NCBI RefSeq assembly: GCF_011777505.1
Contig: NZ_JAATJT010000002.1
Span: 124,001-188,000, forward strand
Source of the DNA: Gaetbulibacter sp. S0825
GTDB taxonomy: Bacteria > Bacteroidota > Bacteroidia > Flavobacteriales > Flavobacteriaceae
Direction of reading: 5' to 3'
DNA: 64,000 nt
Part shown: positions 51,701 to 60,446 of the stretch, piece by piece
Layout of the letters: every line of letters starts with the position of its first letter
Position numbering within the stretch: the first letter of the stretch is position 1
Translations under genes and position numbers: made by a program
The notes under the pieces: generated by a model
What the model saw: only the letters and a program-made list of their open reading frames with translations
Databases searched by the model: none
Told to the model about the DNA's origin: nothing

Positions 51701-52425
51701 ATTACAGAGTCAAATTCTTCTGCGGTATAGTAATCTGGAACATCGGCACGTTTAGGTGCAAATTGCTCCACTTTTGGACCTTTTATAAAAGCCACATTAT
51801 CTTTATATGCCGAAACAATATCATTAGGATGTTGCTTCGATGTTTCTTTTATTAATTTGAAAAGCGATGTTGGTTTTTCTTCACCATCAATCACAAAAGT
51901 TCCATTGAATATTTTGTGGCGACAATGCTCGGAATTGACTTGGGAAAATCCAAACACTTCAGAATCGGTTAGTGGTCTGCCAATTTTTTTGCTAACATCA
52001 TTTAGATATTCAACTTCTTCATCGCTTAGTGCTAATCCTTCTTGCTGATTGTATGCAGCAATATCCTCAATATTAAGAATTGGCTCTGGTTGAATATTTA
52101 TAGTAAATGATTCTTGATTCAATCCACTGAATTTTTCAGAAATCATTGGGTCATAATCCTTAAAATCTTCGGCAACAGTTTTAAACTCCTCAATCCTGAT
52201 AATTCCAGTAATTCCCATATTTTGGGTAATTTCAACAGCATTGGTACTCCAAGGTGTTATCATAGCAGCTCTAGGACCAATAAAAAAAGCATCCAATGAT
52301 GCTTGTTCTAGTTTAGGTTGGTTGCCAAATAACCAAGTTAATTTTGAAGTGGCTTCAGTTGATAATTCTTTTGTTACTTGAACAGCAAATACTTTACTGT
52401 TTTGGTTTCCGAAGAAATGAATCAT
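48766..52425 (-). CDS. purL: phosphoribosylformylglycinamidine synthase
   Basis: A 1219-residue single-chain enzyme of purine synthesis (formylglycinamide ribonucleotide to its amidine, using ATP and glutamine). The PurS-like N-terminus, the ATP-grasp-like AIR-synthetase domains (SVISLKAETHNFPTTVEPFN, GGKGSLPLAGTAVYMTSY) and the C-terminal class I glutamine amidotransferase are present. The last has the nucleophile Cys in GICNGAQLWMEL and the WISHGEGKF loop. Length is normal for the large form. A -7 element lies upstream at 52459-52466. Confidence 0.95.
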   Translation of the reverse strand: MIHFFGNQNSKVFAVQVTKELSTEATSKLTWLFGNQPKLEQASLDAFFIGPRAAMITPWSTNAVEITQNMGITGIIRIEEFKTVAEDFKDYDPMISEKFSGLNQESFTINIQPEPILNIEDIAAYNQQEGLALSDEEVEYLNDVSKKIGRPLTDSEVFGFSQVNSEHCRHKIFNGTFVIDGEEKPTSLFKLIKETSKQHPNDIVSAYKDNVAFIKGPKVEQFAPKRADVPDYYTAEEFDSVISLKAETHNFPTTVEPFNGAATGSGGEIRDRLAGGKGSLPLAGTAVYMTSYSRLEENRPWEQKFEARKWLYQTPIDILIKASNGTSDFGNKFGQPLICGSVLTFEHEEEVRKLGFDKVIMQAGGIGYGKIDQALKDTPKEGDKIVILGGENYRIGMGGAAVSSADTGEFESGIELNAVQRSNPEMQKRAANAIRGMVESDKNFIVSIHDHGAGGHLNCLSELVEDTGGNIDLDKLPVGDPTLSDKEIIGNESQERMGLVISEKHIETLQKIAERERSPMYTVGDVTGDHRFTFESKTKGNKPMDLALEDMFGSSPKTVMIDKTVKRSYKDITYNSDNFYEYLDQVLQLEAVACKDWLTNKVDRCVGGKVAKQQCAGTLQLPLNNVGVMALDYKGKEGIATSIGHSPISGLINPTAGSRNSISEALTNIIWAPLKGGLNSVSLSANWMWPCKNEGEDARLYEAVQAISEFAIDLGINVPTGKDSLSMKQKYPNEEVIAPGTVVISAAANCNDITKVIEPVFQKNAGAIYYINLSQDDFKLGGSSFAQILNKIGNDAPNVANASYVKTVFNTIQQLIKDEQIVAGHDVASGGLITTLLEMCFADTNLGAELDITSLNQKDSFKVLFAENSGIVFQAKDASVETVLSDANIEFHNIGKVIESDVLSIINQAEVFTMTVSRLRDVWYKTSFLLDQKQTANGLAEDRFNNYKNQPLQYTFPKHFTGKLPVIENVRPKAAILREKGSNSEREMANAMYLAGFDVKDVHMTDLISGRETLEDIQFIGAVGGFSNSDVLGSAKGWAGAFKYNKKANTALKNFFEREDTLSVGICNGAQLWMELDLVNPEHEVHGKLTYNNSHKHESSFTSVKVQQNNSVMLSTLAGTTLGVWISHGEGKFSLPYTEDKYNIVAKYGYKDYPHNPNGSDFNTAMMCDKTGRHLITMPHIERSTFQWNWAHYPEGRKDEVSPWLEAFVNARKWIKNYK

Positions 52426-52458
52426 TATACGTTAGTTTATGATGAGTTTTTTAAAATG

Positions 52459-52466
52459 CAAATTTA
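52459..52466 (-). promoter_or_regulatory. -7 promoter element of purL
   Basis: On the minus strand TAAATTTG matches TAnnTTTG, 34 bases upstream of the purL ATG. No TTG -33 element is obvious. Confidence 0.5.
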
Positions 52467-52536
52467 ATTTTTTTAGTTGTAATTATTTGCTAAAAAGACA
52501 TCTTAATTTGATAGTTATTCACGAGGTTTTGAACAT

Positions 52537-52565
52537 AAAAAAAGCGACCATTTGAGGTCGCTTTA
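52537..52565 (-). terminator. terminator of the endonuclease gene
   Basis: Stem AAAGCGACC/GGTCGCTTT with loop ATTTGA (plus strand), followed on the minus strand by a long T-run. It starts 12 bases after the stop codon at 52577. Confidence 0.88.
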
Positions 52566-52576
52566 AAACACAGGCT

Positions 52577-54364
52577 TTATTGTCTTATGAGTTTTTTTGT
52601 GATACTTTGATTGTCACTCGATATTTTCACTAAGTATATACCCTTATTGATATTGGATATATCAACATAAGCACTATTAGGCAAAACTGATTTTGAAATA
52701 ACCAATTTCCCAAGTATGTCGTAAATCTTGATATCTATAGCTTTATTAGTGTTAAAGTAGATAGCATTATCTTTAACAGGGTTAGGGTAAATGCTAAGTC
52801 TTTTTAATTCATTAGTGCCAGTGCTTAACGGAGCATAGCACGTCCAAGATAAATCATCAAAAATTACGCGGTTACTTCCAGTTGAATTACCATCAATAAC
52901 TACTGAAATATTTCCAGTTACATTAATATTTGGTACTGTAATAGTTTGTTCTGCGTCACTATATGCAATAGTTCCAACCACGTTACCATTAACCTTTAAG
53001 TTAAATGTACCACTACTACCACTAAAAACTCTTAATGTTGTTACAGTTAGACTTCCAATGCCTCCGCTAACTGTTGGAGTGGTTAAAGAACCATTTCTAA
53101 TTGTTATCGCTGTACTACCATTGATATCTTGATCGGTTCTTGCATCAGTTGCAGACCAAGAGCCTCCATTGTCTCCAGTCCAATTTCTATTTGAGTATGA
53201 ACTAGAACTTGCAGGTATATTAGCAAAAGTTTCATTAATACATTCTGAACTACCAGAACCATTGTTAGTAGTCATCTCACAATCTTGATTACTGAAAGGA
53301 GACATGTTATTAGCAGCGTCTTTAGCCTTTACAGTAAAGCAATAATTAGTATTTGCTGATAAGTTTGTTGCAGTAAAAGAGGTGTTAGCTGTATTAAAAG
53401 TATTTACACCATCTACATATATATCGTACGAAGTTACAGCGACATTATCAGTAGATGCAGTCCAATTTAAATCAACTGTGTTATCTGTAGGGTTTGAAGC
53501 TACTAAGTTTGTTGGCGCAGTAGGTGCTTGAGTATCAGCAGTAGGATTCCAAATCATATTTACAAATTCTGGATGATTTACAAACGGATTTGCATTTCCT
53601 TGAAAATTGTAAGCAGCGTTATTTCTATCAATTTCTGCTTGAACAACAGGATCGTTAGCATGCCAATCAAGAAGTAAATCAATATACCAGTCTTCATAAA
53701 ATTGATCACTAGTTCCATTAAGAGGGTTGTTATTATCTGTATGTGGATCCCATCCAGAGTCGTTCCAGTTATTTTCATAACGAACAGCAAAATATAGTAG
53801 TGCTCTTGCAATATCACCTTTAAACTCATCTATCGGTTCAAAAACAGTACCTGAATAGCTGCCAAAAGTATTTGGGCCAATTTTAGAACCATTATTAGAT
53901 GTCCAGGTTGGGCTACTTACTTCTCCAAACTGATAGTTACTTCTTCGATTGTTAACATATCCATCACTCGGTATTACATGATGCACATCTGATCTCATCG
54001 GATAATTTTGATCAAAAAAGCCCTGAGGAAACAAATGTTCTCTATTATAGCAGTCATTTTCAGAATCGTAAGAACCACATTGTCTATTACCATGCGTGTA
54101 GAAATAAGAATCGTTTCCAGATGGATTTTCTGAATAAAAATCTAATACAGAATCGTCATTCTCATAATAATCGTCATTATGTGTTGTTTGGTATGCAGTG
54201 TAAAGTGCTCCATAGCCTTGATCTACATGACCAGTAGAAACAATATTATATAATTGAGTTTTTAACGTGTAGCCAGTTCCAGTTGCTGTATCGTAATAAT
54301 TTGAAGGAATTTGAGCTTGTACTAAGGCAGTAATAAATAAAAAGTATAGGTAAATGTGCTTCAT
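52577..54364 (-). CDS. secreted endonuclease I with FN3, beta-sandwich and T9SS tail
   Basis: A 595-residue exported nuclease. Signal MKHIYLYFLFITALVQAQ. The endonuclease-I domain (about 20-270) has CYNREHLFPQGFFDQ and SDVHHVIPSDGYVNNRRSNY, with the family's metal and catalytic residues. FN3 at about 283-370 (PTAPTNLVASNPTDNTVDLN). A beta-sandwich follows at about 375-515, ending VIFDDLSW. The tail LSIYPNPVKDNAIY ... ITKKLIRQ is a T9SS type A sorting signal. It digests DNA at the cell surface or outside, for nutrient use. It lies 8 bases after the methyltransferase gene. Confidence 0.94.
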   Translation of the reverse strand: MKHIYLYFLFITALVQAQIPSNYYDTATGTGYTLKTQLYNIVSTGHVDQGYGALYTAYQTTHNDDYYENDDSVLDFYSENPSGNDSYFYTHGNRQCGSYDSENDCYNREHLFPQGFFDQNYPMRSDVHHVIPSDGYVNNRRSNYQFGEVSSPTWTSNNGSKIGPNTFGSYSGTVFEPIDEFKGDIARALLYFAVRYENNWNDSGWDPHTDNNNPLNGTSDQFYEDWYIDLLLDWHANDPVVQAEIDRNNAAYNFQGNANPFVNHPEFVNMIWNPTADTQAPTAPTNLVASNPTDNTVDLNWTASTDNVAVTSYDIYVDGVNTFNTANTSFTATNLSANTNYCFTVKAKDAANNMSPFSNQDCEMTTNNGSGSSECINETFANIPASSSSYSNRNWTGDNGGSWSATDARTDQDINGSTAITIRNGSLTTPTVSGGIGSLTVTTLRVFSGSSGTFNLKVNGNVVGTIAYSDAEQTITVPNINVTGNISVVIDGNSTGSNRVIFDDLSWTCYAPLSTGTNELKRLSIYPNPVKDNAIYFNTNKAIDIKIYDILGKLVISKSVLPNSAYVDISNINKGIYLVKISSDNQSITKKLIRQ

Positions 54365-54372
54365 AAATATTA

Positions 54373-55584
54373 TTATTTTCTTTCTAACAATGCCATATAG
54401 AATCCATCATAACCAGATTCGTGAGCAAATACATTGTTGTCTTTTACAAATTTAAAATCTTTTCCTGACTCTGAGGCTAAAAATTCGTCAACCTGATTTC
54501 TATTTTCAGATGGCAAAACAGAACATGTTGCATATACCATTTTACCTCCTGATTTCAGCATTCTAGAATATTGTTGTAATATTTCTTGTTGAGTTTTCTT
54601 AATATTATCAATAAATTCAGGCTCTAATTTCCATTTGGCATCAGGGTTTCTGCGTAAAACTCCTAAACCAGAACAAGGAGCGTCAATTAAAATTCTATCG
54701 GCTTTATCGTAAAGTTTTTTAATTGGTTTGGTAGAGTCAATTACTTTCATTTCAATATTATGAACACCGTTTCTTCTAGCTCTAATTTTAAGTTTTTTCA
54801 ATTTACTTTCGTAAATATCCATAGCAATTATTTGCCCTTTATTTTCCATTAAAGAGGCTAAATGAAGCGTTTTTCCTCCAGCTCCAGCACAGGTATCAAC
54901 AACTTTCATACCTGGTTTTACATCTAGAAAATCAGCCACTAATTGAGAGGAAGCGTCTTGAACCTCAAACCAGCCATTTTTAAATGCCTCTGTCTTAAAA
55001 ACATTAGCGCGTTCAACCAATTTTAATGCTGAAGGATGATTCGGTAAGAACTCGGTTTCAATATCTTCAGATTGTAATTTAAGCTGTAAATCTTTTTTAT
55101 TGGTTTTAAGTGTGTTAACACGCAAAATAACATCGGCTTGTAAGTTTTGTGCTGCAAGCTCTTTGGTCCATTTGGTTTCTCCAAGTTCTTTAACTCCAAG
55201 TTCGTCTATCCAATCTGGAACAGATTCTCTAAACTTTCTAATTTTTGATAGTTCATCAAAACGTCCTTTAATTTTACGAGTTGGTGTATTTTCAAAGTAT
55301 TTCCAATCTGGAAGTTTTATTCCTTTGAGGGTAACCCAAACAGCAAATAAACGCCATGCATCATCACGACTAAAAGGTTCTTTTATATTTGCAATTTCGG
55401 CATACAAGCGTTTCCAACGAACAATTTCATACGTAGTTTCTGCTACAAAACCGCGGTCGCGACTTCCCCAACGTTTGTCACGCTTTAAAAGCTGTTGGAT
55501 TACCTTATCGGCATATTGACCTTCATTGAATATTTGTATGAGCCCATCAATAACGGCAAAACATAAATTTCTGTGTAAACGCAT
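54373..55584 (-). CDS. RsmB/NOP-family RNA cytosine-5 methyltransferase
   Basis: A 403-residue cytoplasmic SAM enzyme. The N-terminal NusB-like RNA-binding part covers about 1-140. The catalytic part has VDTCAGAGGKTLHLAS (SAM site), IDAPCSGLGVLRRNPD (first Cys) and ATCSVLPSENRNQV (second, catalytic Cys). It is of RsmB type for rRNA m5C. It is divergent from the Ycf48-like gene and has the same orientation as the endonuclease gene, an unusual pair. Confidence 0.9.
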   Translation of the reverse strand: MRLHRNLCFAVIDGLIQIFNEGQYADKVIQQLLKRDKRWGSRDRGFVAETTYEIVRWKRLYAEIANIKEPFSRDDAWRLFAVWVTLKGIKLPDWKYFENTPTRKIKGRFDELSKIRKFRESVPDWIDELGVKELGETKWTKELAAQNLQADVILRVNTLKTNKKDLQLKLQSEDIETEFLPNHPSALKLVERANVFKTEAFKNGWFEVQDASSQLVADFLDVKPGMKVVDTCAGAGGKTLHLASLMENKGQIIAMDIYESKLKKLKIRARRNGVHNIEMKVIDSTKPIKKLYDKADRILIDAPCSGLGVLRRNPDAKWKLEPEFIDNIKKTQQEILQQYSRMLKSGGKMVYATCSVLPSENRNQVDEFLASESGKDFKFVKDNNVFAHESGYDGFYMALLERK

Positions 55585-55686
55585 CTCAATAATTTAAGCA
55601 AGCAAAGGTAGTTTAAAAAGTTTATTTGTTAAATGGTTTGTATGTTTATTCAAGGAGTTTTCTATTTTTATAAAAACTTTTTAAAA

Positions 55687-56724
55687 ATGAAACAAATAAT
55701 TATTGCATTTCTGTTAATCTCTTTGTTTTCTTGTAAAACTGAAGAAAAATTTACTCCGAGAGATTTTAACTCCGTAGAAGTTGAACCTATTTTGGAAGAT
55801 TCTCTTTTAAGTATTCGTGCTATTGATATTTTGGACGATAATGGGTTGGCATTTGCAGCAAACAATAATTCGTTTGGATTATATGACCCAGCTAAAAAAA
55901 CTTGGAATATTTCAAAACAAAAACAAGACACTCTCAAGTTTAGTTTTAGATCAGTAGCTCATACAACTACTGACTTTTTTATGTTAACAGTTGCTAATCC
56001 TGCATTATTATATAAAACTACAAGTTCTGGAATGGTACTGGTTTATAAAGAAGAACATGAAAACGTGTTTTACGATGCTATGAAGTTTTGGAATGATAAT
56101 GAAGGTATCGCTATTGGTGATAGTATAGATGGTTGTTTATCTATAATCATTACACGAGATAGAGGGAATACCTGGACAAAATTACCTTGTGATCAGTTAC
56201 CTCCAGCAGTCGAAGGTGAAGGCGCATTTGCCGCTAGTAATACAAATATTGCCATTATAGGAGATAAAACTTGGGTTGCTACTACTGCAGGTCGAATTTA
56301 TTATTCTGAAGATAAAGGAGAAACTTGGGAAGTAACAAATACGCCAATAATTAGTAAAAAAGAAACTGAGGGTATTTATTCTATAGATTTTTATGACGAG
56401 CTAAATGGTTTTGCAATTGGAGGAGATTATACGAAGCCAGACGGAAATAAAGCCAATAAAATAAAAACTGAAGATGGTGGAAAAACTTGGCAATTTGCAG
56501 CCGATGGACAAACACCAAATTACAGAAGTTGTGTGCAATACATACCAAATAGAAATGGTCAAGAGTTGGTTGCTGTTGGTTTTAAAGGTATAGATTATAG
56601 TAATGATGGTGGTAATACTTGGAAAACTATTAGCAATGAAGGTTTTTTTACAATAAGGTTTATTGACGAAACAACAGCTTATGCTGCTGGTAGTGGACGT
56701 ATTAGTAAGCTCACATTAAAATAA
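55687..56724 (+). CDS. Ycf48-like BNR-repeat lipoprotein
   Basis: A 345-residue protein from ATG 55687; earlier starts in frame would precede the signal peptide. The lipobox signal is IIAFLLISLFSC-K. Repeats of the BNR/Ycf48 type follow: SEDKGETWE, TEDGGKTWQF and SNDGGNTWKT, with the family line YSIDFYDELNGFAIGG. It is a seven-bladed propeller anchored in a membrane. Photosystem names of this family do not apply in this organism; function is unknown. It ends at a terminator. Confidence 0.85.
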   Translation: MKQIIIAFLLISLFSCKTEEKFTPRDFNSVEVEPILEDSLLSIRAIDILDDNGLAFAANNNSFGLYDPAKKTWNISKQKQDTLKFSFRSVAHTTTDFFMLTVANPALLYKTTSSGMVLVYKEEHENVFYDAMKFWNDNEGIAIGDSIDGCLSIIITRDRGNTWTKLPCDQLPPAVEGEGAFAASNTNIAIIGDKTWVATTAGRIYYSEDKGETWEVTNTPIISKKETEGIYSIDFYDELNGFAIGGDYTKPDGNKANKIKTEDGGKTWQFAADGQTPNYRSCVQYIPNRNGQELVAVGFKGIDYSNDGGNTWKTISNEGFFTIRFIDETTAYAAGSGRISKLTLK

Positions 56725-56754
56725 AAAAAAGAGAAGTATTAGCTTCTCTTTTTT
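56723..56754. terminator. terminator between the Ycf48-like and ECF sensor genes
   Basis: Arms AAAAGAGAAG and CTTCTCTTTT around TATTAG, with A-run before and T-run after. It serves the plus-strand Ycf48-like gene and, as convergent sequence, probably also the minus-strand operon. Confidence 0.88.
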
Positions 56755-56755
56755 A

Positions 56756-57217
56756 TTAAGGTTTTTTGTTTTTCATACGTTGTTCGCGCCTTTGCCTATA
56801 TGTTTCCATAAGCTTTCTATTAAAGGCGTCTTCAGCAATTTTTAATTTAATAATTTTTTGAGGTGAAATAACGTTACCAAGATCTTTAATTAATTGCTGT
56901 TTGGCATTGTGCATTTTTTCTTCAACTGCCATGAATTTAACTAAAATATCTTGAGCTTCTTTTTCTGTAAGATTCTCTTTTTTCATAACAGATCTAATTT
57001 TATAAAGATCTGATCTACGTATTTGATTTGTCCTTTCCTCAAAAGCATTGTATACTGGCCAAAATTTTTGAGCTTCATTTGAAGTTAAATCTAACTTATC
57101 GGTAATAAAGGCTACTTTCTGTGCTTTAATTTTTTCTTGCATCTCTTTTCTATCTCTTTGAGCATAGCTTGAGAAGCAAATAATTAATAGCAATAAGGGA
57201 GTTATTATTTTTTTCAT
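56756..57217 (-). CDS. periplasmic Spy/CpxP-like sensor of an ECF sigma operon
   Basis: A 153-residue exported helical protein (signal ending CFSSYAQ). It has an amphipathic, charged helix pattern: FITDKLDLTSNEAQKFWPVY, then LTEKEAQDILVKFMAVEEKM and a strongly basic end (YRQRREQRMKNKK). This LxLT-x-x-EA-x-x-FWPVY pattern is typical of proteins annotated as sensors of ECF-type sigma factors in Flavobacteriia. It is the third gene of the operon, 8 bases after the anti-sigma-like gene. Confidence 0.82.
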   Translation of the reverse strand: MKKIITPLLLLIICFSSYAQRDRKEMQEKIKAQKVAFITDKLDLTSNEAQKFWPVYNAFEERTNQIRRSDLYKIRSVMKKENLTEKEAQDILVKFMAVEEKMHNAKQQLIKDLGNVISPQKIIKLKIAEDAFNRKLMETYRQRREQRMKNKKP

Positions 57218-57225
57218 TTTTTTTG

Positions 57226-57735
57226 TTATTGGTCAATGAAATCTTCTAAATTGACATTTTCAAATAAATAATCTTCAAGAGAATCATCATTAAAAGTTTC
57301 ATCAAATAGTTCTATGTCTAAATTTACTTCGCTATCGTCAGTTAATAACGATGCGATTTCGTAAGTATTTATTCCTTGATCAATAATATAATTTTCTACC
57401 AATTCAGCATCAATGGTGTCTAGTGTTGTATCTGAACTATTCCAGAATACATTAAACATTATGAGCACTGCAGCAGCTACACCCGAAATATACATTAAGG
57501 TTTGTTTGTTGAACAAGGAAACAACTTTAGGTTTTTTATCGTCTTTAATTTTGGTTAAAATAACATTTTCTAAAGAATCAAAATATCCATCAGGAGCTTT
57601 AAAACCTGAGTTGCCTTCGTTTTGAAGCGCTTCGTCTAGTTTAATAGTATCCATAATAGTGTCTTCCAAATTCTGGAAATAATCTTTTGGAACTTTAAAG
57701 CCCGTGTTTTTTATGTTATTTAATTTTTGCTTCAT
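57226..57735 (-). CDS. single-pass membrane anti-sigma-like protein
   Basis: A 169-residue protein read from ATG 57735; a TTG at 57753 adds only six residues. The cytoplasmic part has an internal duplication: TGFKVPKDYFQNLEDTI and SGFKAPDGYFDSLENVI. One membrane helix follows at about 88-105 (YISGVAAAVLIMFNVFW), then an acidic periplasmic tail with DDSEVNLDIELFDETF. Position between sigma and sensor genes indicates the anti-sigma role; no ZAS motif is present, so this is inference. Confidence 0.75.
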   Translation of the reverse strand: MKQKLNNIKNTGFKVPKDYFQNLEDTIMDTIKLDEALQNEGNSGFKAPDGYFDSLENVILTKIKDDKKPKVVSLFNKQTLMYISGVAAAVLIMFNVFWNSSDTTLDTIDAELVENYIIDQGINTYEIASLLTDDSEVNLDIELFDETFNDDSLEDYLFENVNLEDFIDQ

Positions 57736-57768
57736 GTTATTAGTTAGACTCAAATTACATTAAAAGGT

Positions 57769-58311
57769 TTAATTACCTGTTAAATATGCTTCAATTTTTT
57801 TTACAGCAATATGGTACGACGCTTTTAATGCACCTTCGCTAGTTTCTAAAATATCAGACATATCTTTATATTTTAAATCGTCAAAGTATTTCATATTGAA
57901 TACTATTTGCTGTTTTTGTGGCAATGTTGCAATTGCTTTTTGAAGCTTTAATTGAATATCGTTACCATCAAAATACACATCTGAGGTTAAATTATTAACC
58001 GCTTGGTTTTGCACATCTTCATTACTAGTCTGTAAACGCTTCGCATTTTTGTTAAGATGTGTAATAGCTTCATTTGTTGCTATACGATACATCCAAGAAA
58101 ATAATTTACTATCTCCTTTAAACTTATCGATGCTTCTAAACACTTTAATAAAAGTATTTTGTAGCACATCGTCAGCATCATCATGAGAGATTACTATTTT
58201 ACGTATATGCCAATAGAGACGTTCTTTATTGAGCGTTATTAACTCTCTAAAGGCCTTTTCTCTAGTAGGTGGTGACTTGAGTTGTGATAATAAAAGTTCC
58301 TCGTTATTCAA
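57769..58311 (-). CDS. ECF-type RNA polymerase sigma factor
   Basis: A 180-residue sigma-70-family factor. Region 2 is DDADDVLQNTFIKVFRSIDK and FSWMYRIATNEAITHLNK; region 4 is LPQKQQIVFNMKYFDDLKYK and TSEGALKASYHIAVKKIE. No region 1 or 3. First gene of the operon with its anti-sigma-like and sensor partners; it probably answers to an envelope signal. Confidence 0.93.
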   Translation of the reverse strand: MNNEELLLSQLKSPPTREKAFRELITLNKERLYWHIRKIVISHDDADDVLQNTFIKVFRSIDKFKGDSKLFSWMYRIATNEAITHLNKNAKRLQTSNEDVQNQAVNNLTSDVYFDGNDIQLKLQKAIATLPQKQQIVFNMKYFDDLKYKDMSDILETSEGALKASYHIAVKKIEAYLTGN

Positions 58312-58622
58312 AAAAACTGTTTTGTATTTAGACTCATCAATTTATAAAAAGTTTAATGACTTTGTATTTAAATTTTTTCTTCATTTTATACAACCTGTTA
58401 ACTATTTAATAAACAAGCGTTTGTCATTAAAAACATCGATTAAGTGTAAAATAATATCGATAAAATGCATTTTTTTCTTGGTCAGTACTAAAATAAGTTA
58501 TATGTTTACATCGTCTTAACCTACTAAGTATTACCATTTCCCCCAAGATTGGTAATAAAGAGAAAAGGATGTTACCCAAATTACATCCTTTTCTTGTTTT
58601 TATAACTTTCTTAAATCTTAAT
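58312..58622. other. intergenic region upstream of the ECF operon
   Basis: A 311-base AT-rich gap without a gene. It holds the terminator of the ABC exporter gene (58563-58592) and an imperfectly placed inverted repeat TATTACC/GGTAATA (58529-58535 and 58551-58557). The ECF operon promoter must lie here too, but I see no TAnnTTTG match, which would fit a promoter read by the ECF factor itself. Confidence 0.45.
58563..58592 (-). terminator. terminator of the ABC exporter gene
   Basis: Perfect 10-bp arms AAAAGGATGT and ACATCCTTTT around a 10-base loop, 30 bases after the stop of the minus-strand gene, followed by TCTT. Confidence 0.75.
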
Positions 58623-60446
58623 CTATTGAAAAGATTGCATTGCAATTAAATTGCTATAAACACCTTTTGTGTCTAGTAGTTCTTGATGTTTTCCTTGCTC
58701 AACAATTTCGCCTTTTTGCATAACAACTATTTCATCTGCATTTTGAATGGTTGATAAACGATGAGCAATAACGATAGAAGTTCTATTTTTCATCATATTC
58801 TCTAGAGCTACTTGTACTAAACGTTCGCTTTCTGTATCTAATGCCGAGGTAGCTTCATCTAGAATCATAATTGGAGGATTCTTTAAAACTGCTCTTGCTA
58901 TACTTAATCGTTGTTTTTGGCCACCAGATAACTTATTTCCTGAGTCTCCAATATTAGTATTAATACTTTCGGGAAGGTCTTTAACAAACTCCCAAGCATT
59001 AGCAACTTTTAAAGCCTCAATGACTTGTTCGTCGGTAGCATTTTCATCACCTAAAAGAATGTTGTTTTTAACCGAATCATTAAACAAAATAGAATCTTGA
59101 GTTACAAGGCCAATGAGATTCCTTAGCGAATGCTTTGTAAAATCTCTAATATCTGTCCCATCAACGGTTATTTTTCCATCGGTAACATCATAAAATCGTG
59201 TCACAAGATTTGCAATAGTGCTTTTTCCACTTCCAGATTGTCCAACTAAGGCGACAGTTTTTCCTTTTGGAACATTGATAGAGAAATTTCTTAAAACTAA
59301 GTCATCTTCATATTTAAAGGAAACATTTTCAAGTTTTATACTATTTGTAAAATTCTCTTTTAGAATAGCGTTTGGTTTGTCTTTTAATATGGACTCAGTA
59401 TTTAAAATTTCTAACACACGCTCAGCAGCTGCATTCCCTTTTTTAACTTTGTAACTCGCTTTACTTATAGCTTTTGCTGGAGTAAGAATATTATAAGCAA
59501 GTCCCATGTAGACTAAGAATAATCCTGGGTCTAAAGATTTATCGGTCAATACCATTTGACCTCCATACCAAAGTAATACTGCAATAACTGCTATGCCTAA
59601 AAATTCGCTTGTTGGTCCAGCTAAATTTTGTCTATTTAAAAGCGAATTAGAAAATTTATAAAAGCGATTTGTTGATTCTTTAAACTTATTGCCAAATATT
59701 TTTTCGCCATTAAAGCCCTTGATGACTTTCAATCCTGAAAGTGTTTCATCTACAATCGATAAAAAGAACCCTTGTTCTTTTTGAACTTTATTAGATTTTC
59801 TTTTTAAGGATTTACCAACTAGTGAAATTAGAAAACCAGATACTGGAATAAAAATAAACACAAAAATGGTAAGTTTTGAACTTATTAGAAACATCGATAT
59901 TATTGTAAAGAGAATCATTAAAGGCTCTCTTACAATGAGTTCTAGAATAGACAAAAATGAATGTTGAATTTCTAACACATCAGTTGAAATTCTAGACATA
60001 GTATCTCCTTTTCGTTTTTCAGAATAAAATGAAATTGGCAAAGATGTTATTTTATCATAAAGTTCGTTTCTCATGTCCTTTAACACCCCATTTCTTAAAA
60101 ATGTAATAAAATACATTGCTAAATAGCTAAAAATGTTTTTGAGTAAAAAAGTACTTACGACCAATAAAACCATAAATATTAGCACATCTTCATTTCCAGC
60201 TGCTTTTTTTTGTGTGACAAAATAATTGAGATAACTTTCTCCGTAAGAAGTAATTTCCCCAAATCCTTCCCAAACAGGTTCCTTCTCTAAAGGTTTTGTA
60301 TCTCCAAAAAGGACTTTAAGCATGGGAAACAACGATATCATCGACAAAGTCCCAAACAAAGCATAAAATACATTTGAAATAATGTTTAAAACTGCATAAA
60401 CTTTATACGGTTTTGCAAATCGTAGTATTTGCTTAAAATAGTTCAT
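58623..60446 (-). CDS. MsbA-type ABC exporter, fused permease and ATPase
   Basis: A 607-residue inner-membrane half-transporter that works as a dimer. Six helices cover about 15-330. The ATPase is at the C-terminus with Walker A GQSGSGKSTIANL, signature LSGGQKQRLSIARA, Walker B IMILDEATSALD and switch His in AHRLSTI. Full-length and close in plan to lipid A flippases; the substrate is not proven. Its stop-start junction with the mutase gene overlaps by one base. Confidence 0.92.
   Translation of the reverse strand: MNYFKQILRFAKPYKVYAVLNIISNVFYALFGTLSMISLFPMLKVLFGDTKPLEKEPVWEGFGEITSYGESYLNYFVTQKKAAGNEDVLIFMVLLVVSTFLLKNIFSYLAMYFITFLRNGVLKDMRNELYDKITSLPISFYSEKRKGDTMSRISTDVLEIQHSFLSILELIVREPLMILFTIISMFLISSKLTIFVFIFIPVSGFLISLVGKSLKRKSNKVQKEQGFFLSIVDETLSGLKVIKGFNGEKIFGNKFKESTNRFYKFSNSLLNRQNLAGPTSEFLGIAVIAVLLWYGGQMVLTDKSLDPGLFLVYMGLAYNILTPAKAISKASYKVKKGNAAAERVLEILNTESILKDKPNAILKENFTNSIKLENVSFKYEDDLVLRNFSINVPKGKTVALVGQSGSGKSTIANLVTRFYDVTDGKITVDGTDIRDFTKHSLRNLIGLVTQDSILFNDSVKNNILLGDENATDEQVIEALKVANAWEFVKDLPESINTNIGDSGNKLSGGQKQRLSIARAVLKNPPIMILDEATSALDTESERLVQVALENMMKNRTSIVIAHRLSTIQNADEIVVMQKGEIVEQGKHQELLDTKGVYSNLIAMQSFQ

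Noticed and set aside
55633-55686. Longer N-terminus for the Ycf48-like lipoprotein
   Set aside because: The lipoprotein signal peptide begins at ATG 55687; an 18-residue extension would spoil it.
58529-58557. TATTACC/GGTAATA inverted repeat as a second terminator
   Set aside because: Arms of 7 bp with a 15-base loop and no T-run are too weak, and the hairpin at 58563-58592 already serves the gene.
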